DNA of 64,000 bases. Origin: Achromobacter xylosoxidans A8 (GTDB lineage: Bacteria > Pseudomonadota > Gammaproteobacteria > Burkholderiales > Burkholderiaceae_B). A program made the translations under genes and the position numbers. The notes beneath the pieces were generated by a model that was not told where the DNA came from, ran no database searches, and was given only the letters and a program-made list of their open reading frames with translations. The stretch covers positions 6,200,001 to 6,264,000 of the forward strand of contig NC_014640.1 of assembly GCF_000165835.1 (NCBI RefSeq), read 5' to 3'. Positions 44,447 through 53,256 of the stretch are shown here, one piece after another; the first letter of the stretch is position 1, and every line of letters starts with the position of its first letter.

Positions 44447-45232
44447 CTAGTTGTGCGCGTCCAGGAACTGAAGCACCACGCGATTGAATTCGTCCGGCGT
44501 TTCGAAGTACGGAGAGTGGCCCGAGTCTTCAAAGGTGTATTTCTGGCTGTTGGGCAGCAGTCTCGCGACCAGATGGTGGCTTTCCGGCGTGAGAAAATCG
44601 TCGTGGCTTCCCCCCGTCATCAAGGTCGGCACGCGGTAGCCCTCGAACTCGACAGGATGGATCTTGACGTCGTCGGCCTGCATGGTCAGCGCCAGGAAGC
44701 CCTTGGGATTGAGCGCCTTGATGCAGCCATACAGGTGCAGCATCTCGGGCCGGGCTTCGACGTTCTTGCGGTTCCAGCCGATGCTCTTGCTGCGCAGGTC
44801 GTGGCGGCCATCATCGAAGGTCTTGCCGGCCTTGCGCAGGATTTCCCAGGTCTCGGGCGAATAGGCAGGCGTCGGCGAGCCGCTGATGAACAGCGTCTGC
44901 ACTCGCTCGGGGTGCTTCACGGCCAGCGGCAGGCCGGCCCATGCGCCCAGCGACTGGCACACGAGGTTGACTTTGCCTATGCCTTCCTGATCCAGGATCG
45001 CCAGCACGTCGGCGGGGTAATGGCGCGGATGGTTGCTCTCCGGGGCGCAGGGAGAATTCTTGAACCCCCTCAGGTCCATCACGATGACCTTGTAGTTCCT
45101 GGCGAAGAACGGCACCTGCTGATACCAGCATATGGTGTTGCCGCCGCCTCCATGGATGAATAGGACGGGCGCGCCGTCGCCATAGGTTTCGTAGTAGATG
45201 CGGGTGTCGTCGGGTGCGATGGCGTAAGGCAC
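44447..45232 (-). CDS. Alpha/beta-fold hydrolase
   Basis: 261 residues from GTG 45232, which has GAGGAG about six bases upstream. Longer in-frame starts would run into the divergent AraC gene. The oxyanion region is IHGGGGNT, the nucleophile elbow VCQSLGAW (S94, with Cys in place of the first Gly of GxSxG) and the histidine in DSGHSPYFE. It resembles meta-cleavage hydrolases, esterases and lactonases of moderate size. It should act in the cytosol on a compound bound by the downstream Bug. Confidence 0.87.
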   Translation of the reverse strand: MPYAIAPDDTRIYYETYGDGAPVLFIHGGGGNTICWYQQVPFFARNYKVIVMDLRGFKNSPCAPESNHPRHYPADVLAILDQEGIGKVNLVCQSLGAWAGLPLAVKHPERVQTLFISGSPTPAYSPETWEILRKAGKTFDDGRHDLRSKSIGWNRKNVEARPEMLHLYGCIKALNPKGFLALTMQADDVKIHPVEFEGYRVPTLMTGGSHDDFLTPESHHLVARLLPNSQKYTFEDSGHSPYFETPDEFNRVVLQFLDAHN

Positions 45233-45323
45233 GAAAGGCTCCTCGGAGGGGTCGGTTGATCTAATATTTGCGTGTTGATTTTGTTCGATCCTCTGCGGAA
45301 AGACCGCGCTCCAAACAGACATC

Positions 45324-46388
45324 ATGGGTGCCGCTCCAGACAACTACCCTCTGCATGTAGACCTGCTGCAGCCTGCCGGCAGGTTGAACGGCCCCGTCCA
45401 TGCCGCGATAGATACTTTCCGCACCGCGAACGGCATCGCCCGCAGCCGTAGCGGGCAGTCCTCCGGGCATGTCGTGACCTGGTCCTGCGTTTACGACCCT
45501 TTGATGGCGGCGCAGGAACCGGAGGCCGAACACCTGTGCTTCATGCCGCCGGGCGCGCCGGATCGGGCAATGGAGCGCGCCATCTTGGTGCCGCCGCTGG
45601 AAACGGTTTCAGTGCCTCAGTTGCGCGCCAGCGTGGCAAGCAACGAAGCGGTGCTGCGCGAAATCCGCGGCGCGGTGGCGGACGGGCGCTACGTTTGCGC
45701 GATCGGCACCGGCGTCTGGCTGGTTGCGGCGGCAGGCGTCCTGGACAAGATGCAGGCGCCGGTGCAGTGGGCGTACCAGTCGGGCTTCGCGCGCGCCCAT
45801 CCGGACCTGGCCATCGCCAACGATCCGATTGTCTGGGCCAACGAGCGCATCCTGCTGGCCGGGACGCCTTCATTGGCCTATGACTGCGTGCTTGAACTGA
45901 TGGAACGCACTGGGATCGCCGGACTGGCCGGCGCGTCGCGCGACAAGCTTGTCTTCGATCCCGCGCGGCAGTTCATCGCCTCGACGCTGCCGATCGAGAA
46001 AGTCAGCGGCCTCACGCGCGACAGCCCGCTGTATCGGGCCGCGCATTGGCTATTGGCGCATGCACAAGAAGCCGTCACGATAGGCGACGCCGCCCAGCAT
46101 GCGGCGGTCAGTGAAAGAACCCTGGCACGCCTGTTCCGGATGCACCTGGCGATCACGCCTCATGAATTCCTCACTGACATACGGATGCGGAAAAGCCAGA
46201 TGTGGCTGGAAGTGACGCTGCGCTCGGTGGAGGACATTGCCAATGACTGCGGCTATCTGGATGTCGCGGCCTTCCGCCGCGCCTTCAAGCGCAAGTTCGG
46301 CCTGACGCCGGCGGATTACCGGCGCGAGTACACGCAGCGGGGGCCGCGGGCGCGGTGGAAGATGGAGCGGTATGGGAGCGAGGATTAA
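45324..46388 (+). CDS. GlxA-type AraC regulator with DJ-1/PfpI-like domain
   Basis: 354 residues. The N-terminal class I amidotransferase-like sensor domain (about 10-215) reads AIGTGVWLVAAAGVLD where active members have a cysteine, so it is a non-catalytic ligand domain. The C-terminal AraC HTH pair (about 245-340) includes ERTLARLFRMHLAITPHEF and the ANDCGYLDVAAFRRAFKR motif. It diverges from the hydrolase/Bug unit across 91 bases and is its likely activator. Confidence 0.88.
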   Translation: MGAAPDNYPLHVDLLQPAGRLNGPVHAAIDTFRTANGIARSRSGQSSGHVVTWSCVYDPLMAAQEPEAEHLCFMPPGAPDRAMERAILVPPLETVSVPQLRASVASNEAVLREIRGAVADGRYVCAIGTGVWLVAAAGVLDKMQAPVQWAYQSGFARAHPDLAIANDPIVWANERILLAGTPSLAYDCVLELMERTGIAGLAGASRDKLVFDPARQFIASTLPIEKVSGLTRDSPLYRAAHWLLAHAQEAVTIGDAAQHAAVSERTLARLFRMHLAITPHEFLTDIRMRKSQMWLEVTLRSVEDIANDCGYLDVAAFRRAFKRKFGLTPADYRREYTQRGPRARWKMERYGSED

Positions 46389-46554
46389 GGGTCCCGCGAG
46401 AGCGGAACTTTTGGCCTCGGCAAGTTCCGGAAGTCGCATGTCGAGTCCTGGACGGCAATGTGGCATGCAAGAATACGTAGCGCGTGCCACGACGAAAACC
46501 GACTACTGAGAAGGCCGGGACTGCACGTGGAATACTCAGGGAACCTTGAACACT

Positions 46555-47088
46555 ATGGGAGTTTCAGCGGTGGCTAGCCATAGGCTGCGTATGCTTCTCG
46601 GCGGGGCGGCTTCGATCACCTTTTCCTGGTATTGCTTCCACGGATTGGCGTGGCTTGCACGCAGTGTCGGGATCGTTCCGATCGCGCACTTCGATCCGCC
46701 CGTCAGCCAATGGATCCTGATCGGCGACCCGATACTTCAAGGCTGGCACAAGGTCAGCGTATCCGAAGACTTTACGCTAGCCGGCATCGCGCTCATTTTC
46801 CTGACCCTGGTGTTGTCCTATTACGTCGCACGTGTGGCCTATCACCTCAGTTTCGCGAAGGTCTTTACCCGTTACGACCGTTGGTTTCTCGCGGGATGGA
46901 TAGTAGGCGCGCCGTTGATGGCCGCGGTGGGGCACCTGCTCGTCGTCCTGGTGTTCGAGCATTCCTGGGCGCAGGAATGGCCCACGCTTTCCGGCGTGGC
47001 CGTGCTGATCGCTTTTTCCGTGTCGGCAAAACTGTTCGTGGATTCCTGGCAGTGGATCATGCGCCGGCGCAGGGTTCATCCGATCTGA
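46555..47088 (+). CDS. Four-helix inner-membrane protein of unknown function
   Basis: 177 residues with four predicted membrane segments at about 12-36, 73-98, 110-135 and 142-164, and a basic C-terminus (MRRRRVHPI). The start is ATG 46555 or TTG 46546; an AGGGA at 46538-46542 fits either only moderately. I recognise no family. It stands alone between an AraC gene and the GNAT-Rnk fusion, with a 166-base gap before it that shows no clear feature. Confidence 0.65.
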   Translation: MGVSAVASHRLRMLLGGAASITFSWYCFHGLAWLARSVGIVPIAHFDPPVSQWILIGDPILQGWHKVSVSEDFTLAGIALIFLTLVLSYYVARVAYHLSFAKVFTRYDRWFLAGWIVGAPLMAAVGHLLVVLVFEHSWAQEWPTLSGVAVLIAFSVSAKLFVDSWQWIMRRRRVHPI

Positions 47089-47155
47089 CACGCCTCTCCG
47101 GCCTTGCAAGCGACGCCCGCTTCCAGCCTGTCCTGCATCCATCCGCATTCCGTCC

Positions 47156-47161
47156 TAAAAT
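47156..47161 (+). promoter_or_regulatory. Candidate -10 (TAAAAT) for the GNAT-Rnk gene
   Basis: TAAAAT is the only good -10 in the GC-rich 97-base gap, with a poor -35 (CTGCAT) 17 bases upstream. Transcription would begin near 47168, about 18 bases before ATG 47186. Confidence 0.4.
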
Positions 47162-47185
47162 GCGCGGTTTGCCGAAAGAACCGTC

Positions 47186-48148
47186 ATGGCCATCGCCATG
47201 AAGGGCTTTCATCCTTTACAAATTAGTGTGGTGAAGATGAACAAGCCTTTCATTTCGTTGTGCCCGGAAATTACCCGGACACACGCGCTGACGCTGATGG
47301 ATTGGTTGGAAGATGAGCGCGTGACCTGCTACCTGAGCGATTCGCGCCATGTTTCCCGCTTCATCGAGCAAGCCATCGATCGGACTCAGCTGCCGATCCT
47401 GACCCATCTGTTCAACCAGGGTGGCCGGTTCTTCATGGCCTATGACCGGCACGACGTCCCGGTGGGCTTTGTCCGCCTCGTCAAGACCGGCACGGACTGC
47501 GAGATCGTCCTGGTCATCGGAGACTGCGACAACTGGGGTCGGAACCTCGGCGCCAGCACGATCCGCGAAGGCATGAAACTGGCCTTCCTCGATATGCGGG
47601 CCCAGAAGCTCATCGCCAAGATCCACCCGGACAACGCGCGCTCGCTGAAGACCTTTCTGCGCACCGGCTTTCTGCTTGAAAGCGAAACGCCGACGCTGAA
47701 GTCATTTTCCATGACTGCGGGGCGTTATCTCCGCCTCTTGCGCGAAGGCGCCGTTGTCGACTCCACGGATATCTACGTCACTGAGATCGACAAGGCCCGG
47801 CTCAAGAGCCTGATAGAACTCGAGCAAGGACCGACTATTGTCGAACTCGAGCACGAGCTTGAGCGAGCCATCGTCGTCACGCCGCAGCAGGTGGCGCGGA
47901 ACGTGGTCACGATGAACTCCAGGGCCTTGCTGCAGCTGGACGACGAAGAAATGGAAGTGGCCCTGGTCTACCCTGAAGACGCAGACAGCAGCGCCGGAAA
48001 GTTTTCCGTGTGTTCCGACGTCGGCGCCGCCATCCTGGGCTATCAGGAGGGGGATGCCATCGACTGGAGGATTTCGGACCGGACTCGCCGGATCGGGATC
48101 AGGAAAGTGCTTTACCAGCCGGAAGCCGCGGGCGATTTCCACCTGTAG
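47186..48148 (+). CDS. GNAT acetyltransferase fused to an Rnk/GreA-like C-terminal domain
   Basis: 320 residues in two parts. Residues about 25-185 form a GNAT N-acetyltransferase, with the acetyl-CoA loop in NWGRNLGAS and following helix. Residues about 195-320 match Rnk (regulator of nucleoside diphosphate kinase, GreA/GreB C-terminal fold): NVVTMNSRALLQL, ALVYPEDAD, KFSVCSDVGAAILGYQEGD and the ending YQPEAAGDFHL. Rnk-like domains bind RNA polymerase near the secondary channel. The fusion could tie acetylation to transcription. ATG 47186 follows a candidate -10; ATG 47237 is a possible alternative start. Confidence 0.85.
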   Translation: MAIAMKGFHPLQISVVKMNKPFISLCPEITRTHALTLMDWLEDERVTCYLSDSRHVSRFIEQAIDRTQLPILTHLFNQGGRFFMAYDRHDVPVGFVRLVKTGTDCEIVLVIGDCDNWGRNLGASTIREGMKLAFLDMRAQKLIAKIHPDNARSLKTFLRTGFLLESETPTLKSFSMTAGRYLRLLREGAVVDSTDIYVTEIDKARLKSLIELEQGPTIVELEHELERAIVVTPQQVARNVVTMNSRALLQLDDEEMEVALVYPEDADSSAGKFSVCSDVGAAILGYQEGDAIDWRISDRTRRIGIRKVLYQPEAAGDFHL

Positions 48149-48217
48149 ACCGGCATTCGCCGCTCAGCCGCGCAGGTCCTCAATTGAACCCGAAAGTGCC
48201 AGCGTTGCATCGGCATG

Positions 48218-49474
48218 CTACCTTCGAAAGCGCTCAATCGTGAGTCCCTCGAGGTCGATTTCAGGCTTGCGGCCGCACACCAGATCCGCGACGACTCGGG
48301 AGGTTCCGCAAGCCTGGGTCCAGCCGTTCGAGCCATGGCCGCTATTGAGAAACAGCCCGTCCCAACCAGAGATTCCGAGTATGGGGGGACCATCCGGCGT
48401 CATGGGGCGCAGGCCCGCCCAAAAGGTAGCGTTCGCGTAGTCAATGCCATTTGGGAACAGGCTACGCACCGCTCGGACCAGTACATCCTTGCGGCCTGCC
48501 TTCAATGACAAGCCGTGGCCAACCAGTTCGGCCATGCCCGCCGCGCGGATTCTGTTGCCCAGTCGGGAAATCATTACCTTATTGTGTTCATCCATGACCG
48601 ACATATTGGGCGCTTGACCAGCATGGGTCACCCGCGCGCTAATGGAATAGCCCTTGAGCGGATAGATGGGAAGCTTGATCCCCAGCGGCGCAAGCAATGC
48701 CGGAGCCTGGTTGCCCAAGGCGACAACCGTGGCATCGGCCTTCAGTACGCCGCCTGAGGACTCGGCGCCCACCACCCGCCCGCCCTCATGCAGCAATCGC
48801 CGCACATCGGTGTCGAAGCGGAACTTCACGCCTGCACGCTGAAGCCAGGTGGTCAATGCCTGGCAGAAAATGTGGCTATCGCCGGAGGCATCGGACGGCA
48901 AATGAAGGCCGCCCGCGATCTTGGCGGTGGCGTCTCGCAAGGCTGGCTCGACCGCCAGCGCATCGCGTCCGTTCAACACGCCGTGGGGAATGCCGAATTC
49001 CTTCAATGCGCTGGCGGCAATATTGCCGTACTGGCACTCCGCTTCGGTCTGGAATAGCTGCAACACGCCGCCCGCATGAAAATCGAACGCGATCTGCGTT
49101 TCGGCCATAAGCTGTTTCAGGCAAGCGAGGCTATAGTGGGCCACGCGCTGCATGCGCAGTTTGTTGACGCGAAATCGCGGCGCATTGCATTCCATCAGCC
49201 ATCGCCTGGTCCAACGTAGCCTTTCAAATTCCGGCCAAAGCGAAAAGCGCACCGGAGCATCGGCCTTCAACGCCATCTTCAATACCTTGATCGGCATTCC
49301 CGGCGCGGCCCATGGCGCTGCAAAGCTCGGACACAAACCACCCGCATTGCCGAAGCTTGTTTCCATTCCTGCCGCCGAGTGGCGCTCTATGACTTCGACT
49401 TCGTGGCCTTCGCGGCAGAGATAGTAGGCCGTTGCGGCACCGACTACGCCGGATCCGAGGATGAGAACTTTCAT
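48218..49474 (-). CDS. D-amino acid dehydrogenase (DadA-like FAD oxidoreductase)
   Basis: 418 residues. The Rossmann FAD motif is GSGVVGAATAYYLCREGHEVEVIER, recognised over two strands at residues 6-30, and the C-terminal FAD region is GHGSNGWTQACG. It oxidises D-amino acids to keto acids and passes electrons to the respiratory chain. Length and the SFGNAGGLCPSF segment are typical of DadA. It is divergent from a BisC-like molybdoenzyme across 251 bases and has no racemase (DadX) neighbour. Confidence 0.9.
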   Translation of the reverse strand: MKVLILGSGVVGAATAYYLCREGHEVEVIERHSAAGMETSFGNAGGLCPSFAAPWAAPGMPIKVLKMALKADAPVRFSLWPEFERLRWTRRWLMECNAPRFRVNKLRMQRVAHYSLACLKQLMAETQIAFDFHAGGVLQLFQTEAECQYGNIAASALKEFGIPHGVLNGRDALAVEPALRDATAKIAGGLHLPSDASGDSHIFCQALTTWLQRAGVKFRFDTDVRRLLHEGGRVVGAESSGGVLKADATVVALGNQAPALLAPLGIKLPIYPLKGYSISARVTHAGQAPNMSVMDEHNKVMISRLGNRIRAAGMAELVGHGLSLKAGRKDVLVRAVRSLFPNGIDYANATFWAGLRPMTPDGPPILGISGWDGLFLNSGHGSNGWTQACGTSRVVADLVCGRKPEIDLEGLTIERFRR

Positions 49475-49725
49475 GGGCGTGGTTGTCTGGGTCTATCGTG
49501 ATATCTGAGGCGTAGTCGGAAGGCGAAAACCGGCGGCGTCGCGCCTGACCGGATTCAAGAATAAAGGGTGCCGAAGTGAAATTTATTTCATTGTTCTGAC
49601 GCCAATCCGCGCGAATGGAAAGAAAATTCACCGGCGGTGTTGTTAGCATTAATGGCGCGTTGAATATCCGCAATCGGTCCGGATCCTCGAAATGCGCGAG
49701 CCCTGGGCCAGAACCTCGTCAAATC

Positions 49726-52044
49726 ATGACTGAACAGATTCGCCGCTTCCCCTCGCTCTCACACTGGGGCGCCTTCACCGCGGTCACACAAGGCGGCCGG
49801 CTGATCGATTGCGAGCCGTTCGCCCATGACAGCGCGCCCTCGGGCATCCTGCAATCGATGCCTGCCATGGTCCACTCGCCGCTACGGGTGAATCGGCCAG
49901 CCATACGGAAGGGATGGCTGCGCGATCGGCACTTGTGCGACGGGAGCGAGCGCGGACGTGACGACTACGTCGAGGTCAGTTGGGACGAAGCCCTTGCAGC
50001 GGTCCATTCGGAACTCCAGCGCGTGAGGACGGAGCATGGCAGCGAGGCCATCTTTGGTGGCTCATATGGCTGGTCATCGGCGGGCCGCTTGCACCATGCG
50101 CGCACCCAGACGCACCGGTTCCTGAATGCCGGCGGCGGCTTTACGAATCAGGCGGGGAACTACAGCTGGGGCACTGCGCAGTTCCTGCTGCCCCATGTGA
50201 TCGGCACCTATACGCCGGTGACCGGCCGTGTGACAGACTGGAACAGTGTCACGAGCCATACGCGGCTATTGATCGCATTCGGCGGCATGCCGCTGCGCAA
50301 CACTCAGATCACGTCAGGCGGCGCCGGCGACCATCCCGTGCCCGGGCAGCTCGAACGGGCGGTGGCGGCGGGCATGGAGCTTGTGGTCATCAGCCCAACC
50401 AGGGGGGATGTTCCTGCCGGCGTGCGCGCGCGCTGGATTCCCATTCGTCCCAACACGGACGCCGCCCTGATGCTGGCAATGATGCAGGCGCTGATCGCCG
50501 ATGGCATCCAGGACGAGGAGTTCCTCCAGCTCCATTGCGTTGGATTTCCGGCCTTGCGCGACTATCTCGAAGGCAAGACAGACGGAACCCCCAAGACGCC
50601 CGAATGGGCCCAGGCGATCTGTGATGTCCCGGCCGAGACGATCCGCGCGCTCGCGCGCCAGGCACGCAACGTTCGCACCATGCTGACTTGCGCATGGTCA
50701 TTGCAACGCGCTCATCGCGGCGAACAGCCGTACTGGGCAAGCATTGCGCTTGCCGCTGCGTTGGGGCATATCGGGCTGCCCGGCGGGGGCTTTGCATTTG
50801 GACATGCCTCCATGAATGGCGCCGGAAACCCGCGCATGGAGATTGCGGGGCCCGCCATGGAATCGGGGCGCAATCCGACCGGCTCGGTGATTCCTGTTGC
50901 CCGGGTCACCGACATGCTGCTGCATCCTGGCCAGCGCTACGAATTCAATGGGCGCGAAGGCACTTATCCGGACATCAAGATGGTGTACTGGGCCGGCGGC
51001 AATCCCTTCCATCATCAGCAGGACCTGAATCGATTCAGCCGGGCATGGAGCCGGCCGCAAACGATAGTTGCTCACGAGATTTGGTGGACGCCCATGGCGC
51101 GCCGCTCGGACATCGTGCTGCCGGCGACCACCACGCTGGAAAGAAATGACATCGGCGGATCGACTCGGGATCGCCACGTATTCGCCATGCACCAGGCTCT
51201 GGCGCCGATCGGCTCCAGCCGCAATGACTTCGACATATACCGGGAACTGGCCGCGCTGGGCGGCTATGAACATGGTTTTACCGAAGGCCGTGGCGAGATG
51301 GAGTGGGTGCGGCATATCTACGAAGCCATGGCCAAGGAATGGCGCGGCAGTGGCCATATGGCCCCCGAGTTCGACGCTTTCTGGAGCCGGGGATTCGTGG
51401 ACATACCCGAGCCTGAAAGACCATTTGTGCTGTTCGAAGAGTTCCGTCGCGATCCCCAGGGAAACCCGCTGCGTACGCCGTCTGGTCGCATCGAGCTGTA
51501 TTCCGAGAAAATCGCCGGATTCGGTTATGCCGACTGTCCGCCCCACCCTTGCTGGCTGACGCCGGACGAGTGGCTTGGATCACCCAAGGCAGCCCGGTGG
51601 CCGCTGCACCTGCTCACCCCGCAGCCCGCTGGCAAGCTCCATTCCCAAATGGATGGCGGCAAGACATCGGTGGATCTCAAGATCAATGACCGGGAAGCGC
51701 TGCGCATCTCGCCGTCGGATGCGCAAGCGCGGCGCATCGGCCAACATGATCTCGTCAAGGTCTACAACGACCGCGGCGCGTGCCTTGCAACCGCGGTTAT
51801 CGACGCCGACCTCAAGCCTGGGGTGGTGGCCCTGCCTACGGGAGCTTGGTTTGACGCTGCCGACGAGAATCTGGAGATACACGGCAACCCCAACGTGCTG
51901 ACGATCGACGTGGGCACTTCCCGCTTGACTCAGGGAAGCAGCGCCCAGTCCGCGCTGGTGGAGGTGATGCGTTGGGAAGAAGCTGCGCCCTTGGTCCGGG
52001 CTCTGGAAATACCGGCAATCGTCAAATCGGATCGCGCCGCATAG
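49726..52044 (+). CDS. BisC/TorZ-type molybdopterin oxidoreductase, cytosolic
   Basis: 772 residues from ATG 49726. This is the DMSO-reductase family type without an N-terminal Fe-S cluster: there is no CxxC set at the start. The Mo-ligand serine lies in GGSYGWSSAGRLHHA, as in BisC, TorA and DmsA relatives. There is no twin-arginine signal, so it is cytosolic like E. coli BisC, which reduces biotin sulfoxide and free methionine-S-sulfoxide. The dinucleotide-cofactor contacts are in the central GGNPFHHQQD and C-terminal parts. It diverges from a D-amino acid dehydrogenase gene. Confidence 0.9.
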   Translation: MTEQIRRFPSLSHWGAFTAVTQGGRLIDCEPFAHDSAPSGILQSMPAMVHSPLRVNRPAIRKGWLRDRHLCDGSERGRDDYVEVSWDEALAAVHSELQRVRTEHGSEAIFGGSYGWSSAGRLHHARTQTHRFLNAGGGFTNQAGNYSWGTAQFLLPHVIGTYTPVTGRVTDWNSVTSHTRLLIAFGGMPLRNTQITSGGAGDHPVPGQLERAVAAGMELVVISPTRGDVPAGVRARWIPIRPNTDAALMLAMMQALIADGIQDEEFLQLHCVGFPALRDYLEGKTDGTPKTPEWAQAICDVPAETIRALARQARNVRTMLTCAWSLQRAHRGEQPYWASIALAAALGHIGLPGGGFAFGHASMNGAGNPRMEIAGPAMESGRNPTGSVIPVARVTDMLLHPGQRYEFNGREGTYPDIKMVYWAGGNPFHHQQDLNRFSRAWSRPQTIVAHEIWWTPMARRSDIVLPATTTLERNDIGGSTRDRHVFAMHQALAPIGSSRNDFDIYRELAALGGYEHGFTEGRGEMEWVRHIYEAMAKEWRGSGHMAPEFDAFWSRGFVDIPEPERPFVLFEEFRRDPQGNPLRTPSGRIELYSEKIAGFGYADCPPHPCWLTPDEWLGSPKAARWPLHLLTPQPAGKLHSQMDGGKTSVDLKINDREALRISPSDAQARRIGQHDLVKVYNDRGACLATAVIDADLKPGVVALPTGAWFDAADENLEIHGNPNVLTIDVGTSRLTQGSSAQSALVEVMRWEEAAPLVRALEIPAIVKSDRAA

Positions 52045-52084
52045 CCATCTGGTCCAAGGCCGGACGCGCCGTTGCCGCGGCGCT

Positions 52085-52111
52085 CAGAGCGCCCCTCTAT
52101 GGGGCGCTCTG
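52085..52111. terminator. Stem-loop between convergent bisC-like and Bug genes
   Basis: CAGAGCGCCCC and GGGGCGCTCTG (11 base pairs) flank the loop TCTAT, 40 bases after one stop codon and 18 before the other. No strong T-run follows on either strand, but position and stem strength suit a bidirectional terminator. Confidence 0.6.
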
Positions 52112-52128
52112 GTTCATGGGAAATAGCC

Positions 52129-53148
52129 TCAGTCCGCGGTGATATTGGCCTGCTTGATGATGGCGCTGTATTTGTCCGTTTCGGCCTGGATGTACTGCGT
52201 GAAGTCCGCGCTGTTCCTGTAGGAGCTTTCAAAGCCGAGGTTATCGAGTTGCTCCTTCATGCTGGCGGACGTCATGACTTTCTGCGTGGCAACTTCCAGC
52301 TTCTTGAGTATCGGCTCCGGCAACTTGGCTGGCGCCCACAAGCCGTACCAGGAATAAAACTCGAAATTCTTCAGCCCGGCTTCGCGCATCGTTGGAACTT
52401 CCGGAAGCAAGGGGCTGCGCTTGTCGCCGGTTACCGCCAACGCGCGTATCTTGCCCGACTTGACCATGGGCAGCGAGGAGAGCATCGGATCGGCCAGCGC
52501 GTGAACCTGCCCGCCGATCAAATCGGTCAAGGCAGGGCCGCCGCCTTTATAGAGGACGATCGGAATCTTCAGATCGGAAAGCCCGCCTTCATATGCGAAC
52601 TGCGCAATGGCGAGGTGCCCCGCCGAGCCAAAGCCCGTGGTTGCAAAATTGTATTTGTTGGGAGCAGCCTTCACCACGCCGACGAATTCCTGCACGGTCT
52701 TCGCAGGGACATCGTTGTTCACGCTGAATATCAATGCGCCCTGGGCGAGACCGCTGATGGGAGTGAAGTCCTTCACTGCATCGAAGGTCATCTTCTTCCC
52801 ATAAAGCAACGGGTTGATGTTGTGGATCGAGGCATTCAGGTACAAGGTATAGCCATCTGCCGCTGAACGCGCGACCACGCCTGCACCCACCATCCCGGAC
52901 GCCCCCGCCCTGTTGTCGATGATGACCGATTGCTTCAGCTCCTCGCCGAGCTTCACGGCAAATATGCGAGCGAGGCCGTCGACGGAACCGCCAGGAGGAT
53001 GAGGCACCACGATGGTAATCGGGCGGCTGGGATAGGAGGCGTCCGACTTCGATTGCGCCTGTACTGAACCTAGCACGGCCAAGCCACCGACAACGGCCGC
53101 AATACCTTTCATGCAAAAGCGGCGAGAACTAAATGGGGTATTACGCAT
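52129..53148 (-). CDS. Bug-family periplasmic solute-binding protein
   Basis: 339 residues with a signal peptide of about 35 residues (twin arginine SSRRF followed by a hydrophobic stretch, possibly Tat-compatible but weak). Bug motifs are PITIVVPHPPGGSVDGLAR, the ADGYTLYL turn and LYKGGG in place of the usual PYKG. It is the last gene of a minus-strand run with an SDR, a DapA-family protein and a MetC-like enzyme. Confidence 0.92.
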   Translation of the reverse strand: MRNTPFSSRRFCMKGIAAVVGGLAVLGSVQAQSKSDASYPSRPITIVVPHPPGGSVDGLARIFAVKLGEELKQSVIIDNRAGASGMVGAGVVARSAADGYTLYLNASIHNINPLLYGKKMTFDAVKDFTPISGLAQGALIFSVNNDVPAKTVQEFVGVVKAAPNKYNFATTGFGSAGHLAIAQFAYEGGLSDLKIPIVLYKGGGPALTDLIGGQVHALADPMLSSLPMVKSGKIRALAVTGDKRSPLLPEVPTMREAGLKNFEFYSWYGLWAPAKLPEPILKKLEVATQKVMTSASMKEQLDNLGFESSYRNSADFTQYIQAETDKYSAIIKQANITAD

Positions 53149-53256
53149 GACGAACGATCTCATTGAAAATGGTTGGGCAACGAGTACCGCTCCCCTCCCC
53201 GGACCCGCAATCCATGAAGGAGGGGGGTGTGGAAAGCGGGGATGATCGTAGGCGAA

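Noticed and set aside
44447..45343. Longer 298-residue start for the alpha/beta hydrolase
   Set aside because: It would overlap the divergent AraC start, while GTG 45232 has an excellent ribosome binding site.
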